Assembly (NCBI GenBank): GCA_034086985.1
Contig: JAXDZG010000012.1
Location: 124,001 to 188,000 of the forward strand
Source of the DNA: Phascolarctobacterium_A sp034086985
GTDB lineage: Bacteria > Bacillota > Negativicutes > Acidaminococcales > Acidaminococcaceae
Direction: 5' to 3'
DNA: 64,000 bases
Shown: in pieces, positions 1-7,720 of the stretch
Numbering within the stretch: the first letter of the stretch is position 1
How the letters are laid out: each line of letters opens with the position of its first letter
Position numbers and translations under genes: made by a program
The notes under the pieces: model-generated
Database searches by the model: none
What the model was told of the DNA's origin: nothing
The model's input: the letters and a program-made list of their open reading frames with translations, nothing else

Positions 1-573
1 CTGACGGTTGCGCCCCTCATGAATGGTGATATCGAATAAAGTAAAATTGTGCTCATGCTCATAGCTGCGCAGGTTAACTACAGCTGATGCAGTCATGCCA
101 TCCTCCAGCTTCACGCCCACACGCAGCATATCAAGCTTCTCATCGGGCACGATACCGGGCACCTTCACGAGATAGGTCTTATTGACCTCGTGGCTAGGGT
201 GCATCAGGGCTTGAGCCAAGGCACCGTCGTTGGTTAAAAGCAGTAAGCCCTCAGTATTATAGTCCAAGCGACCTACGGGGAATACTCTTTCAGGTAGCTC
301 CTGTACAAAATCGGCAATGCTGCGCCGATTTTGCGGGTCGCTCATGGTGGTGACCACCCCGCGAGGCTTATAGAATAAGTAATAGGCCTTGCTCTCCGCC
401 TTAATAGGCTTGCCATCCACGGCAATACGTACCTTATCAGGGTCAACCTTAATGCCCAGCTCGGTTACGACCTTGCCGTTGACGCGGACGCGGCCGGCGG
501 TGATAATTTTTTCTGCTTCCCGGCGGGAGGCTACGCCTGCCGCGGCCAGAATTTTTTGTAAACGTTCTTCCAT
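1..573 (-). CDS. rluB: 23S rRNA pseudouridine synthase RluB family (3' end outside window)
   Basis: Isomerises uridine to pseudouridine in 23S rRNA. The N-terminus MEERLQKILAAAGVASRREA is an S4 RNA-binding domain (about residues 1-60). The catalytic domain follows, with KPRGVVTT and the catalytic-Asp motif GRLDYNTEGLLLLTNDG, and the visible part breaks off at HEGRNRQ, so roughly the last quarter is missing because of the window edge, not a mutation. The ATG has AAGGAAAC upstream. It is the last visible gene of the peptidase-scpA-scpB-rluB run; scpB followed by rluB is a common Firmicute order. RsuA/RluE/RluF relatives cannot be excluded, but the context favours RluB. Confidence 0.9.
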   Translation of the reverse strand, partial: MEERLQKILAAAGVASRREAEKIITAGRVRVNGKVVTELGIKVDPDKVRIAVDGKPIKAESKAYYLFYKPRGVVTTMSDPQNRRSIADFVQELPERVFPVGRLDYNTEGLLLLTNDGALAQALMHPSHEVNKTYLVKVPGIVPDEKLDMLRVGVKLEDGMTASAVVNLRSYEHEHNFTLFDITIHEGRNRQ

Positions 574-597
574 CAAATATGTTTCCTTTTTTATTAT

Positions 598-1188
598 TTA
601 TACACTTACCGAATTATCTTCTTTAGGCTCCTCTAGCTCTAAATCCAACACCTGCTGAACCTCCTGCTCCTCTTCTTCAGGAATGTCCTCTAGAGGTGGA
701 AGGGCTTCTAGATTCGGCAAGCCAAACACTTGCAAAAATTTTTCTGTAGTGGCATACAAAATAGGATTACCCAGAGCCTTTTTGCGACCTGCCTCAGCAA
801 TGAGGCCTAGATCAAGCAGCGTATTCACTACGCCATCCACCTTTACACCGCGGATAGCTTCCATTTCAGCCCTTGTAATTGGCTGCTTAAAGGCTATTAT
901 AGCAAGGGTTTCCATGGCTGCATTGGTCAGCTTTACTTCCTTCTTGCGGCTTAAATTGCTTACTAAGGCATAGTGCGTGGGCTTAGTAACTAGCTGATAG
1001 CCCTCGCCTATTTGGCGCACCATTAGGCCACGGGCTTCTTCCTCATAGCTATGCTCTAAGGTTGAGAGCAAATCCCACACTTGGGGCTTATCTAATTGTA
1101 GGCATTGAGCAAGCTCTGCTACACTTATGGGTTCCCCTGCAGCAAATAAAACTGCCTCCAGTGCACCCACCATTTTATCATGATACAT
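598..1188 (-). CDS. scpB: Segregation and condensation protein B
   Basis: ScpB binds ScpA and the SMC ATPase to form the bacterial condensin that organises the chromosome during segregation. The protein is about 196 aa with the typical tandem winged-helix core (from MVGALEAVLFAAGEPISV) and ends in a very acidic tail rich in Glu. I chose the ATG giving MYHDKMVGALEA because a GGGGGAAG ribosome site lies just upstream, inside the end of scpA; an upstream in-frame start would add about 20 unsupported residues. The start overlaps the scpA stop by 11 bp, indicating translational coupling. Confidence 0.93.
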   Translation of the reverse strand: MYHDKMVGALEAVLFAAGEPISVAELAQCLQLDKPQVWDLLSTLEHSYEEEARGLMVRQIGEGYQLVTKPTHYALVSNLSRKKEVKLTNAAMETLAIIAFKQPITRAEMEAIRGVKVDGVVNTLLDLGLIAEAGRKKALGNPILYATTEKFLQVFGLPNLEALPPLEDIPEEEEQEVQQVLDLELEEPKEDNSVSV

Positions 1189-1900
1189 GGCTTGCTTCCC
1201 CCTGTTTACTAAAGATATAAATCGGTGCAAAGGCTGCGTGCTGGGCAATGGTAATCAGTCCCATTTTTAAGAGCTCCAGCACTCCCAAAAAGGCTGCTAC
1301 CTTTTCACCGGACTTTGCCGTTTGCAAAAGGTCATTGAGCAAAAAGCCATCAGGATGCAGCTCTAGACGCTGCAAAATATCTGCCATCTTTTCCTGCACA
1401 CTAAAGGCTTGGGGCTCGATATAAGCCAAGGGACGGCCTGTGTCGCGCATCACATTCCCCAGCGCAAGCAGCAGCTCCCGCACAGGATAGCTGGGCACGT
1501 AACGCTCTACCAAATTGGCAAATAACGGCTCACGAGCCACATAGCGATCGGCCTGCTCCTTTAAATAGCACAGGTTAATTGCGGCGCGTTTGATGCGGCG
1601 GTACTCCACTAGCATTTGTACTAGCTGCTGACGAGGGTCCTCGCCCTCATCCTCATCCTCGCGAGCTTCTTTAGGCAGAAGCATACGGGACTTAATCTGC
1701 AAGAGCGTGGCAGCCATCACGAGAAACTCGCTGGCCAGCTCCATATCAAATTCCTGCAGATTGCGCAAATAACCTATATATTGCTCAGTAATTTCCACAA
1801 TGGGAATATCGTAAATATCGATTTTATTGCTCTCGATTAAATGCATTAATAAATCGAGAGGGCCTTCAAAGGCGCTCAGCTTTAGGGATACATCACTCAT
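1178..1900 (-). CDS. scpA: Segregation and condensation protein A
   Basis: Kleisin subunit of the SMC-ScpAB condensin. The 240-aa length is normal. The N-terminal half shows the family signature FEGPLDLLMHLIESNKIDIYD, binding the SMC neck, followed by a helical middle and a C-terminal winged helix that contacts the SMC head. It is preceded by a zinc metalloprotease gene 9 bp away and overlaps scpB downstream, so the three are one transcription unit. No smc gene is in the window. Confidence 0.94.
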   Translation of the reverse strand: MSDVSLKLSAFEGPLDLLMHLIESNKIDIYDIPIVEITEQYIGYLRNLQEFDMELASEFLVMAATLLQIKSRMLLPKEAREDEDEGEDPRQQLVQMLVEYRRIKRAAINLCYLKEQADRYVAREPLFANLVERYVPSYPVRELLLALGNVMRDTGRPLAYIEPQAFSVQEKMADILQRLELHPDGFLLNDLLQTAKSGEKVAAFLGVLELLKMGLITIAQHAAFAPIYIFSKQGEASHVS

Positions 1901-1909
1901 AAAGCTACC

Positions 1910-2530
1910 CTAGAAGACGATGCTCAAAAGGCCTTGGATAAGGCGCAAATAGCCATTGGCCAAGGGATTGATAATCATGCCGGTGATGCCGGTGAAAACC
2001 AAGGCAATCAAAATATAGAAGCCATAGCGGTCCACGATTTCGTTAAATTGCCAGGATTGCTTGGCAGGCAAAAGCTCACTTAAAATGCGGGAGCCATCCA
2101 GGGGCGGCACCGGAATCAGATTAAAGAAAGCGAACCAAACATTGTACAGCTGCATCCAGAATAAGAAGCGATAAAGGCCATCACTGAGCATATGCATCTT
2201 GCCTAAAAAGGCCATCATAAAGGCTGCCACGAAGCACAGGAATAGATTCGCAGCGGGACCAGCAAAGGACACCTTTAAAATGCCCTCGCGACGGTTGCGG
2301 AAGTTATTCACATTAATAGGCACGCCCTTAGCCCAGCCAAAACCAGCAACAACTAAAAGAATGGCGCCAATGGGGTCCAGATGAGCCAGCGGATTAAAGG
2401 TCAAACGACCCATGTAACGGGCTGTGGGGTCCCCCATGCTATCAGCACATTGAGCGTGAGCATATTCATGAATGGAAATCGCAAAGAGCAGCGCCGGGAT
2501 GCGATATATCATCGAAGCAAAATCTAACAT
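1910..2530 (-). CDS. Site-2-type membrane metalloprotease (M50 family)
   Basis: Predicted intramembrane zinc protease of about 206 aa with four or more hydrophobic segments. The zinc motif HEYAH sits in the first membrane region (ISIHEYAHAQCADSMGD), and the third ligand motif appears as NLIPVPPLDGSR. No PDZ domain is present, which places it with the short YwhC/Rv1417-like branch whose substrates are mostly unknown, not with RseP. The ATG giving MLDFASMIYR follows GGTGGAGG at ideal distance; an upstream GTG is part of that ribosome site. It heads the scpA-scpB-rluB operon, an arrangement found in many Firmicutes. Confidence 0.88.
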   Translation of the reverse strand: MLDFASMIYRIPALLFAISIHEYAHAQCADSMGDPTARYMGRLTFNPLAHLDPIGAILLVVAGFGWAKGVPINVNNFRNRREGILKVSFAGPAANLFLCFVAAFMMAFLGKMHMLSDGLYRFLFWMQLYNVWFAFFNLIPVPPLDGSRILSELLPAKQSWQFNEIVDRYGFYILIALVFTGITGMIINPLANGYLRLIQGLLSIVF

Positions 2531-2585
2531 TATTTCCTCCACCTATCATACAAAAGGCTGTAGTAAAGTCAATTCTAACATTACA

Positions 2586-2615
2586 ATTATACAACATCTG
2601 GTGGCTCTTAGTCAA
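2586..2615 (-). promoter_or_regulatory. Sigma70-type promoter for peptidase-scpAB-rluB
   Basis: On the minus strand TTGACT and TATAAT are separated by 18 bp. It lies about 55 bp upstream of the peptidase start and just after the terminator of the preceding gene. Confidence 0.6.
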
Positions 2616-2655
2616 AAGAAAAAGGAATCGCCAGCATAAATTATGTGACGATTCC
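2614..2655 (-). terminator. Intrinsic terminator of the enoyl-CoA hydratase gene
   Basis: A minus-strand hairpin with arms GGAATCG and CGATTCC is followed by TTTTTCTTTT, directly after the stop of the upstream gene. Its T-run overlaps the -35 of the next promoter. Confidence 0.75.
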
Positions 2656-2667
2656 GTAAAGCTTATG

Positions 2668-3444
2668 TTATTTACCTGTGAAAACAGGAGCGCGCTTGCC
2701 GTAGAAGGCGGCAATGCCTTCCTTGCAGTCATCGGTGCCCATCAGGAGGGATTGAGTGGTTTCTTCGATATTCAACACTTCGTCCAGGCTAAGTCCAGTA
2801 TCATTGAGATATTTTTTGGTCAAGCCAATAGCGATGGGAGCGCTGGCAGCCATACGGGCTGCGACCTCGTAAACCTTATCCTTCAGGTATTCTTCTTCGA
2901 TAACGTCGTTGAGCATGCCCAAGCGTAATGCGGTAGGAGCGTCAATTAAATCGCCGGTAAACATGAGCTCTTTTGCCTTGTGGATGCCAATAGCGCGGGG
3001 CAGGAAGTACAAGCCGCCGCAGTCAGGAATGAGAGCAACCTTGGCAAAGCTTTCGCCAAATTTAGCTTTATGGGTAGCGTAAATTAAATCGCAGGCCAGC
3101 ATCAGGTTTACACCGGCACCGGCGGTTACACCATTAATCCAAGCGATAATGGGCTTTTCGATAACGGTGATGCGCTTAGCAACGGCACCAACCTTAGCGA
3201 TAAAATTCTTCTTAGCAGCAGTACCTTCGAGACCGTTTAAGAAGCTTAGGTCGCCACCGGCGCAGAATGCTTTACCATTACCGGTGAGCACGATGCAGCG
3301 TACTGCTTCATCGGTCTCTGCCTTGGTAAGGGATTCGTGCAGGCCGTCGATTAAAGCATCATTCATAGAGTTTAGGCTCTTGGGACGATTCATGGTAATG
3401 GTAGCAATACCATTCTCCACAGCGTATAATACAGCATCTTCCAT
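2668..3444 (-). CDS. Enoyl-CoA hydratase/isomerase family protein
   Basis: Crotonase-fold protein of 258 aa, likely acting on a short acyl-CoA in the cytoplasm. The oxyanion-hole regions are visible as CAGGDLSFLNG and AGAGVNLMLACDLIYAT. The position usually holding a catalytic Glu appears as Asp in LIPDCGGLYFLPRAIG, which leaves the reaction (hydratase, isomerase or other) open. The ATG giving MEDAVLYAVE has AAGGAG nine bases upstream. It stands alone between its own promoter and terminator, with no other beta-oxidation or butyrate gene next to it, so the pathway is not given by context. Confidence 0.8.
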   Translation of the reverse strand: MEDAVLYAVENGIATITMNRPKSLNSMNDALIDGLHESLTKAETDEAVRCIVLTGNGKAFCAGGDLSFLNGLEGTAAKKNFIAKVGAVAKRITVIEKPIIAWINGVTAGAGVNLMLACDLIYATHKAKFGESFAKVALIPDCGGLYFLPRAIGIHKAKELMFTGDLIDAPTALRLGMLNDVIEEEYLKDKVYEVAARMAASAPIAIGLTKKYLNDTGLSLDEVLNIEETTQSLLMGTDDCKEGIAAFYGKRAPVFTGK

Positions 3445-3483
3445 GGGAAACAACTCCTTTTCTGAATCTTTATAACTAGCTCT

Positions 3484-3512
3484 ATTATAGCACGAAAAAG
3501 CATATCACGCAA
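3484..3512 (-). promoter_or_regulatory. Promoter of the enoyl-CoA hydratase gene
   Basis: TTGCGT and TATAAT are 17 bp apart on the minus strand, about 40 bp upstream of the start codon. The -35 touches the tail of the tRNA terminator. Confidence 0.55.
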
Positions 3513-3543
3513 AAGAAAAAGCTTCGAGCATAGCTCGAAGCTG
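3511..3543 (-). terminator. Intrinsic terminator of tRNA-Asn
   Basis: The near-perfect hairpin AGCTTCGAG-ctatg-CTCGAAGCT on the minus strand is followed by a T-rich tract (TTTTTCTTTT). It begins a few bases after the tRNA CCA end. Confidence 0.85.
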
Positions 3544-3549
3544 AATTTC

Positions 3550-3625
3550 TGGCTCCCCGAGTAGGACTCGAACCTACGACGCCCTGATTAACAGTCAGGT
3601 GTTCTACCGACTGAACTATCGGGGA
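3550..3625 (-). tRNA. tRNA-Asn (GTT)
   Basis: The complementary strand folds as a complete 76-nt tRNA with encoded CCA. The acceptor arms are TCCCCGA and TCGGGGA, the D-arm region is TAGTTCAGTCGGTAGAACA, the anticodon stem-loop is CTGACTGTTAATCAG with anticodon GTT, and the T-arm contains GGTTCGAGTCC. GTT decodes asparagine. It is a single-gene unit with a consensus promoter upstream and a terminator downstream. Confidence 0.97.
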
Positions 3626-3654
3626 ATTAGGTCGATGTTTTATCGACAGGAATT

Positions 3655-3683
3655 ATTATAAAGGCAAATGCCCTCTTTGTCAA
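3655..3683 (-). promoter_or_regulatory. Consensus sigma70 promoter of tRNA-Asn
   Basis: Perfect TTGACA and perfect TATAAT with 17-bp spacing on the minus strand. It ends 30 bp upstream of the mature tRNA 5' end, as expected for a strong stable-RNA promoter. Confidence 0.88.
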
Positions 3684-3775
3684 CGCTTTTTTTAATAAAT
3701 TAGCAACTTTTTCGTTGGAAGATCACCCGTTCACCAATGCTTGTGATAAATACCACTATCGAGTATTCCATAATT

Positions 3776-3826
3776 GCAAATGGACAAATGTCCGTTGCCA
3801 GTGCTCCTACCGCGTTTCGGGGTAGG
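3776..3826. other. Two adjacent hairpins of unknown role downstream of cbiC
   Basis: The intergenic stretch 3684-3843 holds no plausible gene. It contains two inverted repeats: 3776-3798, built on TGGACAAATGTCC, and 3806-3826, CCTACC-gcgtttcgg-GGTAGG with partly pairing inner bases. Neither is followed by a T-run on either strand, so a simple intrinsic terminator is not shown. They may protect the 3' end of the cobalamin mRNA, act in Rho-dependent termination, or belong to a small RNA. Confidence 0.4.
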
Positions 3827-3843
3827 AAATATATGTTCGCTTT

Positions 3844-4473
3844 TTATTTTCTGGTCAGCTTGTAAATCAAGGCGTTGCAAATAGCTGCAGCTACATTGCT
3901 ACCACCCTTGCGACCGCGAGCTACGATGTAAGGAATACCAGTCTTCATAATGATTTCCTTAGACTCCACTACATTCACAAAGCCAACGGGCACGCCGATT
4001 ACCAGCTCTGGTTTAATCTTGCCCTCTTTAACCAGCTCATCCAAGCGAACTAAAGCTGTAGGAGCATTGCCTACCGCAATAATCACGGGACCTTCAATAG
4101 TGCAGGCCTTTTCCATGCAGGCAGCTGCTCTGGTGGAGCCAGCCTCCTTGGCGCGGGCTGCCACATCCGGGTCAGCCATAAAGCATACTGCCTTAGCTCC
4201 CAGCTTGCCCAGCCCCATCTTATTGATGCCGGTGCAGGCCATATTAGTATCGGTTACAATGGTAGCACCCTTTTGTAGTGCTGCCAAAGCCTTCTCCACT
4301 ACGCCCTCGCTAAAGAGCAGATTGCGAGCATAGTCAAAGTCAGCGGAGGTATGAATAACGCGCTTCACGATATCCAGCTTTTCCTCATCAATCTTAATTT
4401 GGCCCAATTCCTCGCCAATAATTTCCATGCTGCGCTTTTCAATATCAGCAGGCAAAACATTTTGTAGTTGCAT
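3844..4473 (-). CDS. cbiC: Cobalt-precorrin-8 methylmutase
   Basis: Moves the C11 methyl group to C12, giving cobyrinic acid, in the anaerobic B12 pathway. The 209-aa length fits the family. Recognisable segments are an early SMEIIGEELG region, the VVTDTNMACTGINK-like stretch (IVTDTNMACTGINKMGLG) and the conserved IGVPVGFVNVVESKE. I start at the ATG giving MQLQNVLPAD; upstream GTG codons add a Lys/Arg-rich leader not typical of the family. It is the last gene of the cobalamin operon, although its reaction precedes those of cbiA and cbiP. Confidence 0.93.
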   Translation of the reverse strand: MQLQNVLPADIEKRSMEIIGEELGQIKIDEEKLDIVKRVIHTSADFDYARNLLFSEGVVEKALAALQKGATIVTDTNMACTGINKMGLGKLGAKAVCFMADPDVAARAKEAGSTRAAACMEKACTIEGPVIIAVGNAPTALVRLDELVKEGKIKPELVIGVPVGFVNVVESKEIIMKTGIPYIVARGRKGGSNVAAAICNALIYKLTRK

Positions 4474-4518
4474 CCTTTTCACTACCTTTCTTATCACCAC
4501 GGGACTTAAGCTGCTGCC

Positions 4519-5049
4519 CTATCTTTCGATACCTGTGCGCGCAGGAATGCCTTTTTCATAGGGATGCTTACGCTTGCAGATTTCAGAAACATAATCAGCC
4601 AGCTCCACCAGCTCCGCTGCCGGATTGCGCCCTGTGAGCACTACCTCCAGCTCAGCTGGCTTGCCCTTGAGAAAATCGACTAAAATATCTTTATCAAAAA
4701 CGCCCGTATTAATGGCGCCGATAACCTCATCTAAAATAAGCAGGTCAATGTGCTCTGTAGCGCATTTTTCCTTAACCTTTGCAAATAAAGCCAAATGCTC
4801 CACCAAAACCTGAGCCTTTTCCTCAGCCGTCATTTGGAAGGTAAACTTTTTCGTTTCTTTGCCACGCATAAGCTCGATGCCGGGAATGAGCGCTAAGCTC
4901 TTGAGCTCACCTGTAGGCCTGCTCTTTAAAAACTGCACAATGAGCACCTTATTGCCATGACCGGCGCAACGCACTGCTAGGCCCAAGGAGGCCGTGGTTT
5001 TGCCCTTGCCATCACCGCAATAAATATGAATCAAGCCGCCATCCTTCAT
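4519..5049 (-). CDS. cobA: Corrinoid adenosyltransferase (CobA/CobO/BtuR type)
   Basis: Transfers the adenosyl group of ATP to cob(I)alamin-type corrinoids, forming the upper ligand of adenosylcobalamin. The 176-aa protein begins with the P-loop GDGKGKTTASLGLAVRCAGHG close to the N-terminus, followed by IVQFLKSRP and the Walker-B-like LLILDEVIGA, all hallmarks of this family and distinct from PduO or EutT. Its ATG directly follows the cbiP stop, so the two are translationally linked. In an uptake-competent cell it can also adenosylate imported corrinoid. Confidence 0.94.
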   Translation of the reverse strand: MKDGGLIHIYCGDGKGKTTASLGLAVRCAGHGNKVLIVQFLKSRPTGELKSLALIPGIELMRGKETKKFTFQMTAEEKAQVLVEHLALFAKVKEKCATEHIDLLILDEVIGAINTGVFDKDILVDFLKGKPAELEVVLTGRNPAAELVELADYVSEICKRKHPYEKGIPARTGIER

Positions 5050-6579
5050 TTAGACGCCTGCCTCCAAAATCTCGTATACCTTTTGCATATCGATATCCTT
5101 GCGTACAGCATCTGCCAAAATGTCGTATTGCTGACGCTTGTAATCGGCAAAATTGATGGTCTTTACATCCTCCATGTGCAGGCCTTTCTTGGCCAGCAAT
5201 GCTTCCACAATCTTAGCTGCAATGCCATCACCATCGAAAACGCCGTGTACATAGGTGCCATAAACATTCATCTTATAGGTAATATTTTGGTTGCCCTCGG
5301 CAAATTCCTCGCCGGCCTCATAAATAGGTTTAATAGAGGTCATAGCATTTCTATCGTCAAAGGTAGTCACGCCGGAGTGAATCTCGTAGCCATGCAGGGG
5401 CATGCCACTGAGCTCATGAAAAATACCCTTGACATCTGCAAAGCAGCCCTCCATTTGAATGGTACGCTTATGCTCGATAAAGGAAGTGGTGATATCCAAA
5501 AGGCCGAGGCCAGGGAAATCGCCACCCTCTTCCACGCCATAGGGGTCGGAAATATTCTTGCCCAGCATTTGGTAGCCACCGCAAATACCAAAGATAACGG
5601 TGCCATTGGACGCATGCTTCAAAACAGCAGCCTCCATACCGCTTTGGCGCAGCCATTTAAGGTCGCCAATGGTATTTTTGGTGCCGGGGATAATAATCAT
5701 ATCGGGATTACCCAAATCACGCACGTTCTTTACATAGCGCAGGGAAACGCCGGGAATAAGCTCAAACACATTAAAGTCAGTGTAGTTGGACATGCGCGGG
5801 GTGCGGATAACTGCAATATCAATTAAATCCACCTCGCTGTGGCCGCTAATGCGTTCGGAAAGGCTATCCTCATCCTCAATATCCACATTGAGCATGGGCA
5901 GTACGCCGATAACAGGCACACCTGTTTTATCTTCAATCATGCGCAGACCTGGACGTAAAATCTCCACATCACCGCGGAATTTATTGATAACCACGCCCTT
6001 GACCATAGCTCTCTCTTCAGGCTCTAGCAGCATCAAGGTGCCGTAGATGGAAGCAAAAACGCCACCACGGTCAATGTCTGCTACCAAAAGCACAGGAGAC
6101 TTGGCCATTTGTGCCATACCCATGTTCACAAAATCATCCTTTTTGATGTTGATTTCTGCAGGACTACCGGCGCCCTCGATGCAAACAATATCGTATTGGC
6201 TAGATAGCTTATCAAAGGCCTCCTGTACCTTGGGACGCAGAGTGTGCTTCATAGCATAGTATTCCTGAGCCTTCATGGTACCAATAGCTTCGCCATTAAC
6301 AATTACCTGAGATCCGCTGTCACTGGTGGGCTTGAGCAGAATGGGGTTCATCATAACGCTGGGCTCAATATTGGCGGCCTCAGCCTGCACAACCTGAGCA
6401 CGGCCCATTTCAGCACCTTCCTTCGTAATAAAGGAGTTCAGGGCCATATTTTGTGATTTAAAGGGAGCTACCTTATAGCCATCCTGATTAAACACACGGC
6501 ACAAGCCTGCAGTTAACAGGCTTTTACCGGAGTTGGACATAGTACCAACTACCATGATTGCTTTTGCCACATCAATCAC
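5050..6579 (-). CDS. cbiP: Cobyric acid synthase (glutamine-hydrolysing)
   Basis: Amidates the b, d, e and g carboxyl groups of adenosylcobyrinic diamide using glutamine and ATP. The 509 aa comprise an N-terminal dethiobiotin-synthetase-like ATPase (MVVGTMSNSGKSLLTAGLCR, then SQNMALNSF) and a C-terminal class I-like amidotransferase with nucleophile Cys in FGICGGYQMLG and the His-containing YVHGVFD. The likely start is a GTG that overlaps the upstream gene end by 8 bp; an ATG nine codons downstream would cut into the P-loop strand. Confidence 0.95.
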   Translation of the reverse strand: MIDVAKAIMVVGTMSNSGKSLLTAGLCRVFNQDGYKVAPFKSQNMALNSFITKEGAEMGRAQVVQAEAANIEPSVMMNPILLKPTSDSGSQVIVNGEAIGTMKAQEYYAMKHTLRPKVQEAFDKLSSQYDIVCIEGAGSPAEINIKKDDFVNMGMAQMAKSPVLLVADIDRGGVFASIYGTLMLLEPEERAMVKGVVINKFRGDVEILRPGLRMIEDKTGVPVIGVLPMLNVDIEDEDSLSERISGHSEVDLIDIAVIRTPRMSNYTDFNVFELIPGVSLRYVKNVRDLGNPDMIIIPGTKNTIGDLKWLRQSGMEAAVLKHASNGTVIFGICGGYQMLGKNISDPYGVEEGGDFPGLGLLDITTSFIEHKRTIQMEGCFADVKGIFHELSGMPLHGYEIHSGVTTFDDRNAMTSIKPIYEAGEEFAEGNQNITYKMNVYGTYVHGVFDGDGIAAKIVEALLAKKGLHMEDVKTINFADYKRQQYDILADAVRKDIDMQKVYEILEAGV

Positions 6580-7720
6580 TCTCTTTCATCAAAAAGTTCA
6601 ATATATCTTTATAGCTCTTGGGCTGCCACTTAGTGCTTAATAGTGGCTCACCCAGTAAATCCCTACGTAAATAGCCAGCCACTACGGGAGTGCAACCAGC
6701 CCCATGCTTGCCTGTAACAGAGCTAGTTACATGGTCGCCACAGATAACTACCTTCACAGGCTCCTTGAAGCGGCTCGCCAGAGGCTGCAAAAACTCTTGG
6801 TCAATCCTCGAAATAAAAGCAGCCTTAGCCTCGTAGTCATAGCGGTGGGAGGCCTCGTCAGAGCCATTGAAATGAGCGATGACAAAATCGTTACGCTCCA
6901 AAAGCTCCAAGGCTGCGTCCGCTTTAGCAGCCACATCCGTATCCACATCACCTGTAGCCGTGGAAGGAATCATAACCTCCATGCCCAAGGCTCTCGCAAT
7001 GCCTACAACTATTTCAGCCTTGCAGACAGCGCCACCCTTGATGCCATGTAAGCTATTAAAGGAGGGCAGCTTTTGCCTTGCGGAAGGCCCCCAGGGATAA
7101 AGTATATAATGCAAGCCATTATGAGCTAAATACTCAAGACGCTTGTTAGTTTCGTTGAGAAAATAATTCAAGGATAAGGAGCACTGCTTAAGCGACGCCA
7201 ATAGCTTGTCCACAGCTTCCCCTACACTCTCATGGGGTGGCCGCACAGCGCAATCCAAAACATGTGCTTCCTTGTCTAAAATAAGCAGATTGCGATATTC
7301 TGAAAGATGGATGAACTCAATATCCTTGAGTACAGCATCACATACGGCAGCTGCCTCCTGCATTTTTTGCGGAGTGAGGCCAGTAGCGTTAAAGCCAGCC
7401 AAGCGACCAGCTTCATCCACCGCTGCCAGATTACAGCGCAGCACCATCTCATACTCAGAGATATCCCTGCCATGAGCCAAAAGCTCCAGATAGGCTCTGT
7501 TTTGGGGCATATCCTTTTTATCTACACCCAAAAGCCGGAGAATGCAGCTACAGCTTTCGGGAACAATATCCTGTTCACAGATACTAAAATGAGCTAAGCT
7601 ACCACTGGCTGCCACAGCATCCATCATAGGATGAGCAGCGTACTCGAAGGGTGTTCTACCCTGCCAAGCGCCAATGGGTTCGTCACCTAGTCCATCAATT
7701 AAAACCAGTAAAGAGCGCAT
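6572..7720 (-). CDS. ApgM-like phosphoglycerate-mutase-family phosphatase in the cobalamin operon
   Basis: About 382 aa of the alkaline phosphatase superfamily, closest by motif to archaeal-type cofactor-independent phosphoglycerate mutase. Metal-site regions are VLIDGLGDEP near the N-terminus, HFNGSDEASHRYD, and VICGDHVTSSVTGKHGAG; the catalytic Ser is probably in VPESCSCILRLLG. The ATG giving MRSLLVLIDG follows AAGGAAGC and overlaps cobD by 26 bp. It sits inside the B12 operon between cobD and cbiP, where glycolytic mutase activity makes no sense. Because no cobC is visible, a phosphatase step in nucleotide-loop assembly is an attractive but unproven role. Confidence 0.75.
   Translation of the reverse strand: MRSLLVLIDGLGDEPIGAWQGRTPFEYAAHPMMDAVAASGSLAHFSICEQDIVPESCSCILRLLGVDKKDMPQNRAYLELLAHGRDISEYEMVLRCNLAAVDEAGRLAGFNATGLTPQKMQEAAAVCDAVLKDIEFIHLSEYRNLLILDKEAHVLDCAVRPPHESVGEAVDKLLASLKQCSLSLNYFLNETNKRLEYLAHNGLHYILYPWGPSARQKLPSFNSLHGIKGGAVCKAEIVVGIARALGMEVMIPSTATGDVDTDVAAKADAALELLERNDFVIAHFNGSDEASHRYDYEAKAAFISRIDQEFLQPLASRFKEPVKVVICGDHVTSSVTGKHGAGCTPVVAGYLRRDLLGEPLLSTKWQPKSYKDILNFLMKESD

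Noticed and set aside
5026..5826. 266-codon plus-strand frame opposite cobA/cbiP
   Set aside because: Antisense shadow; the composition follows from the codon use of cbiP and there is no promoter or ribosome site.
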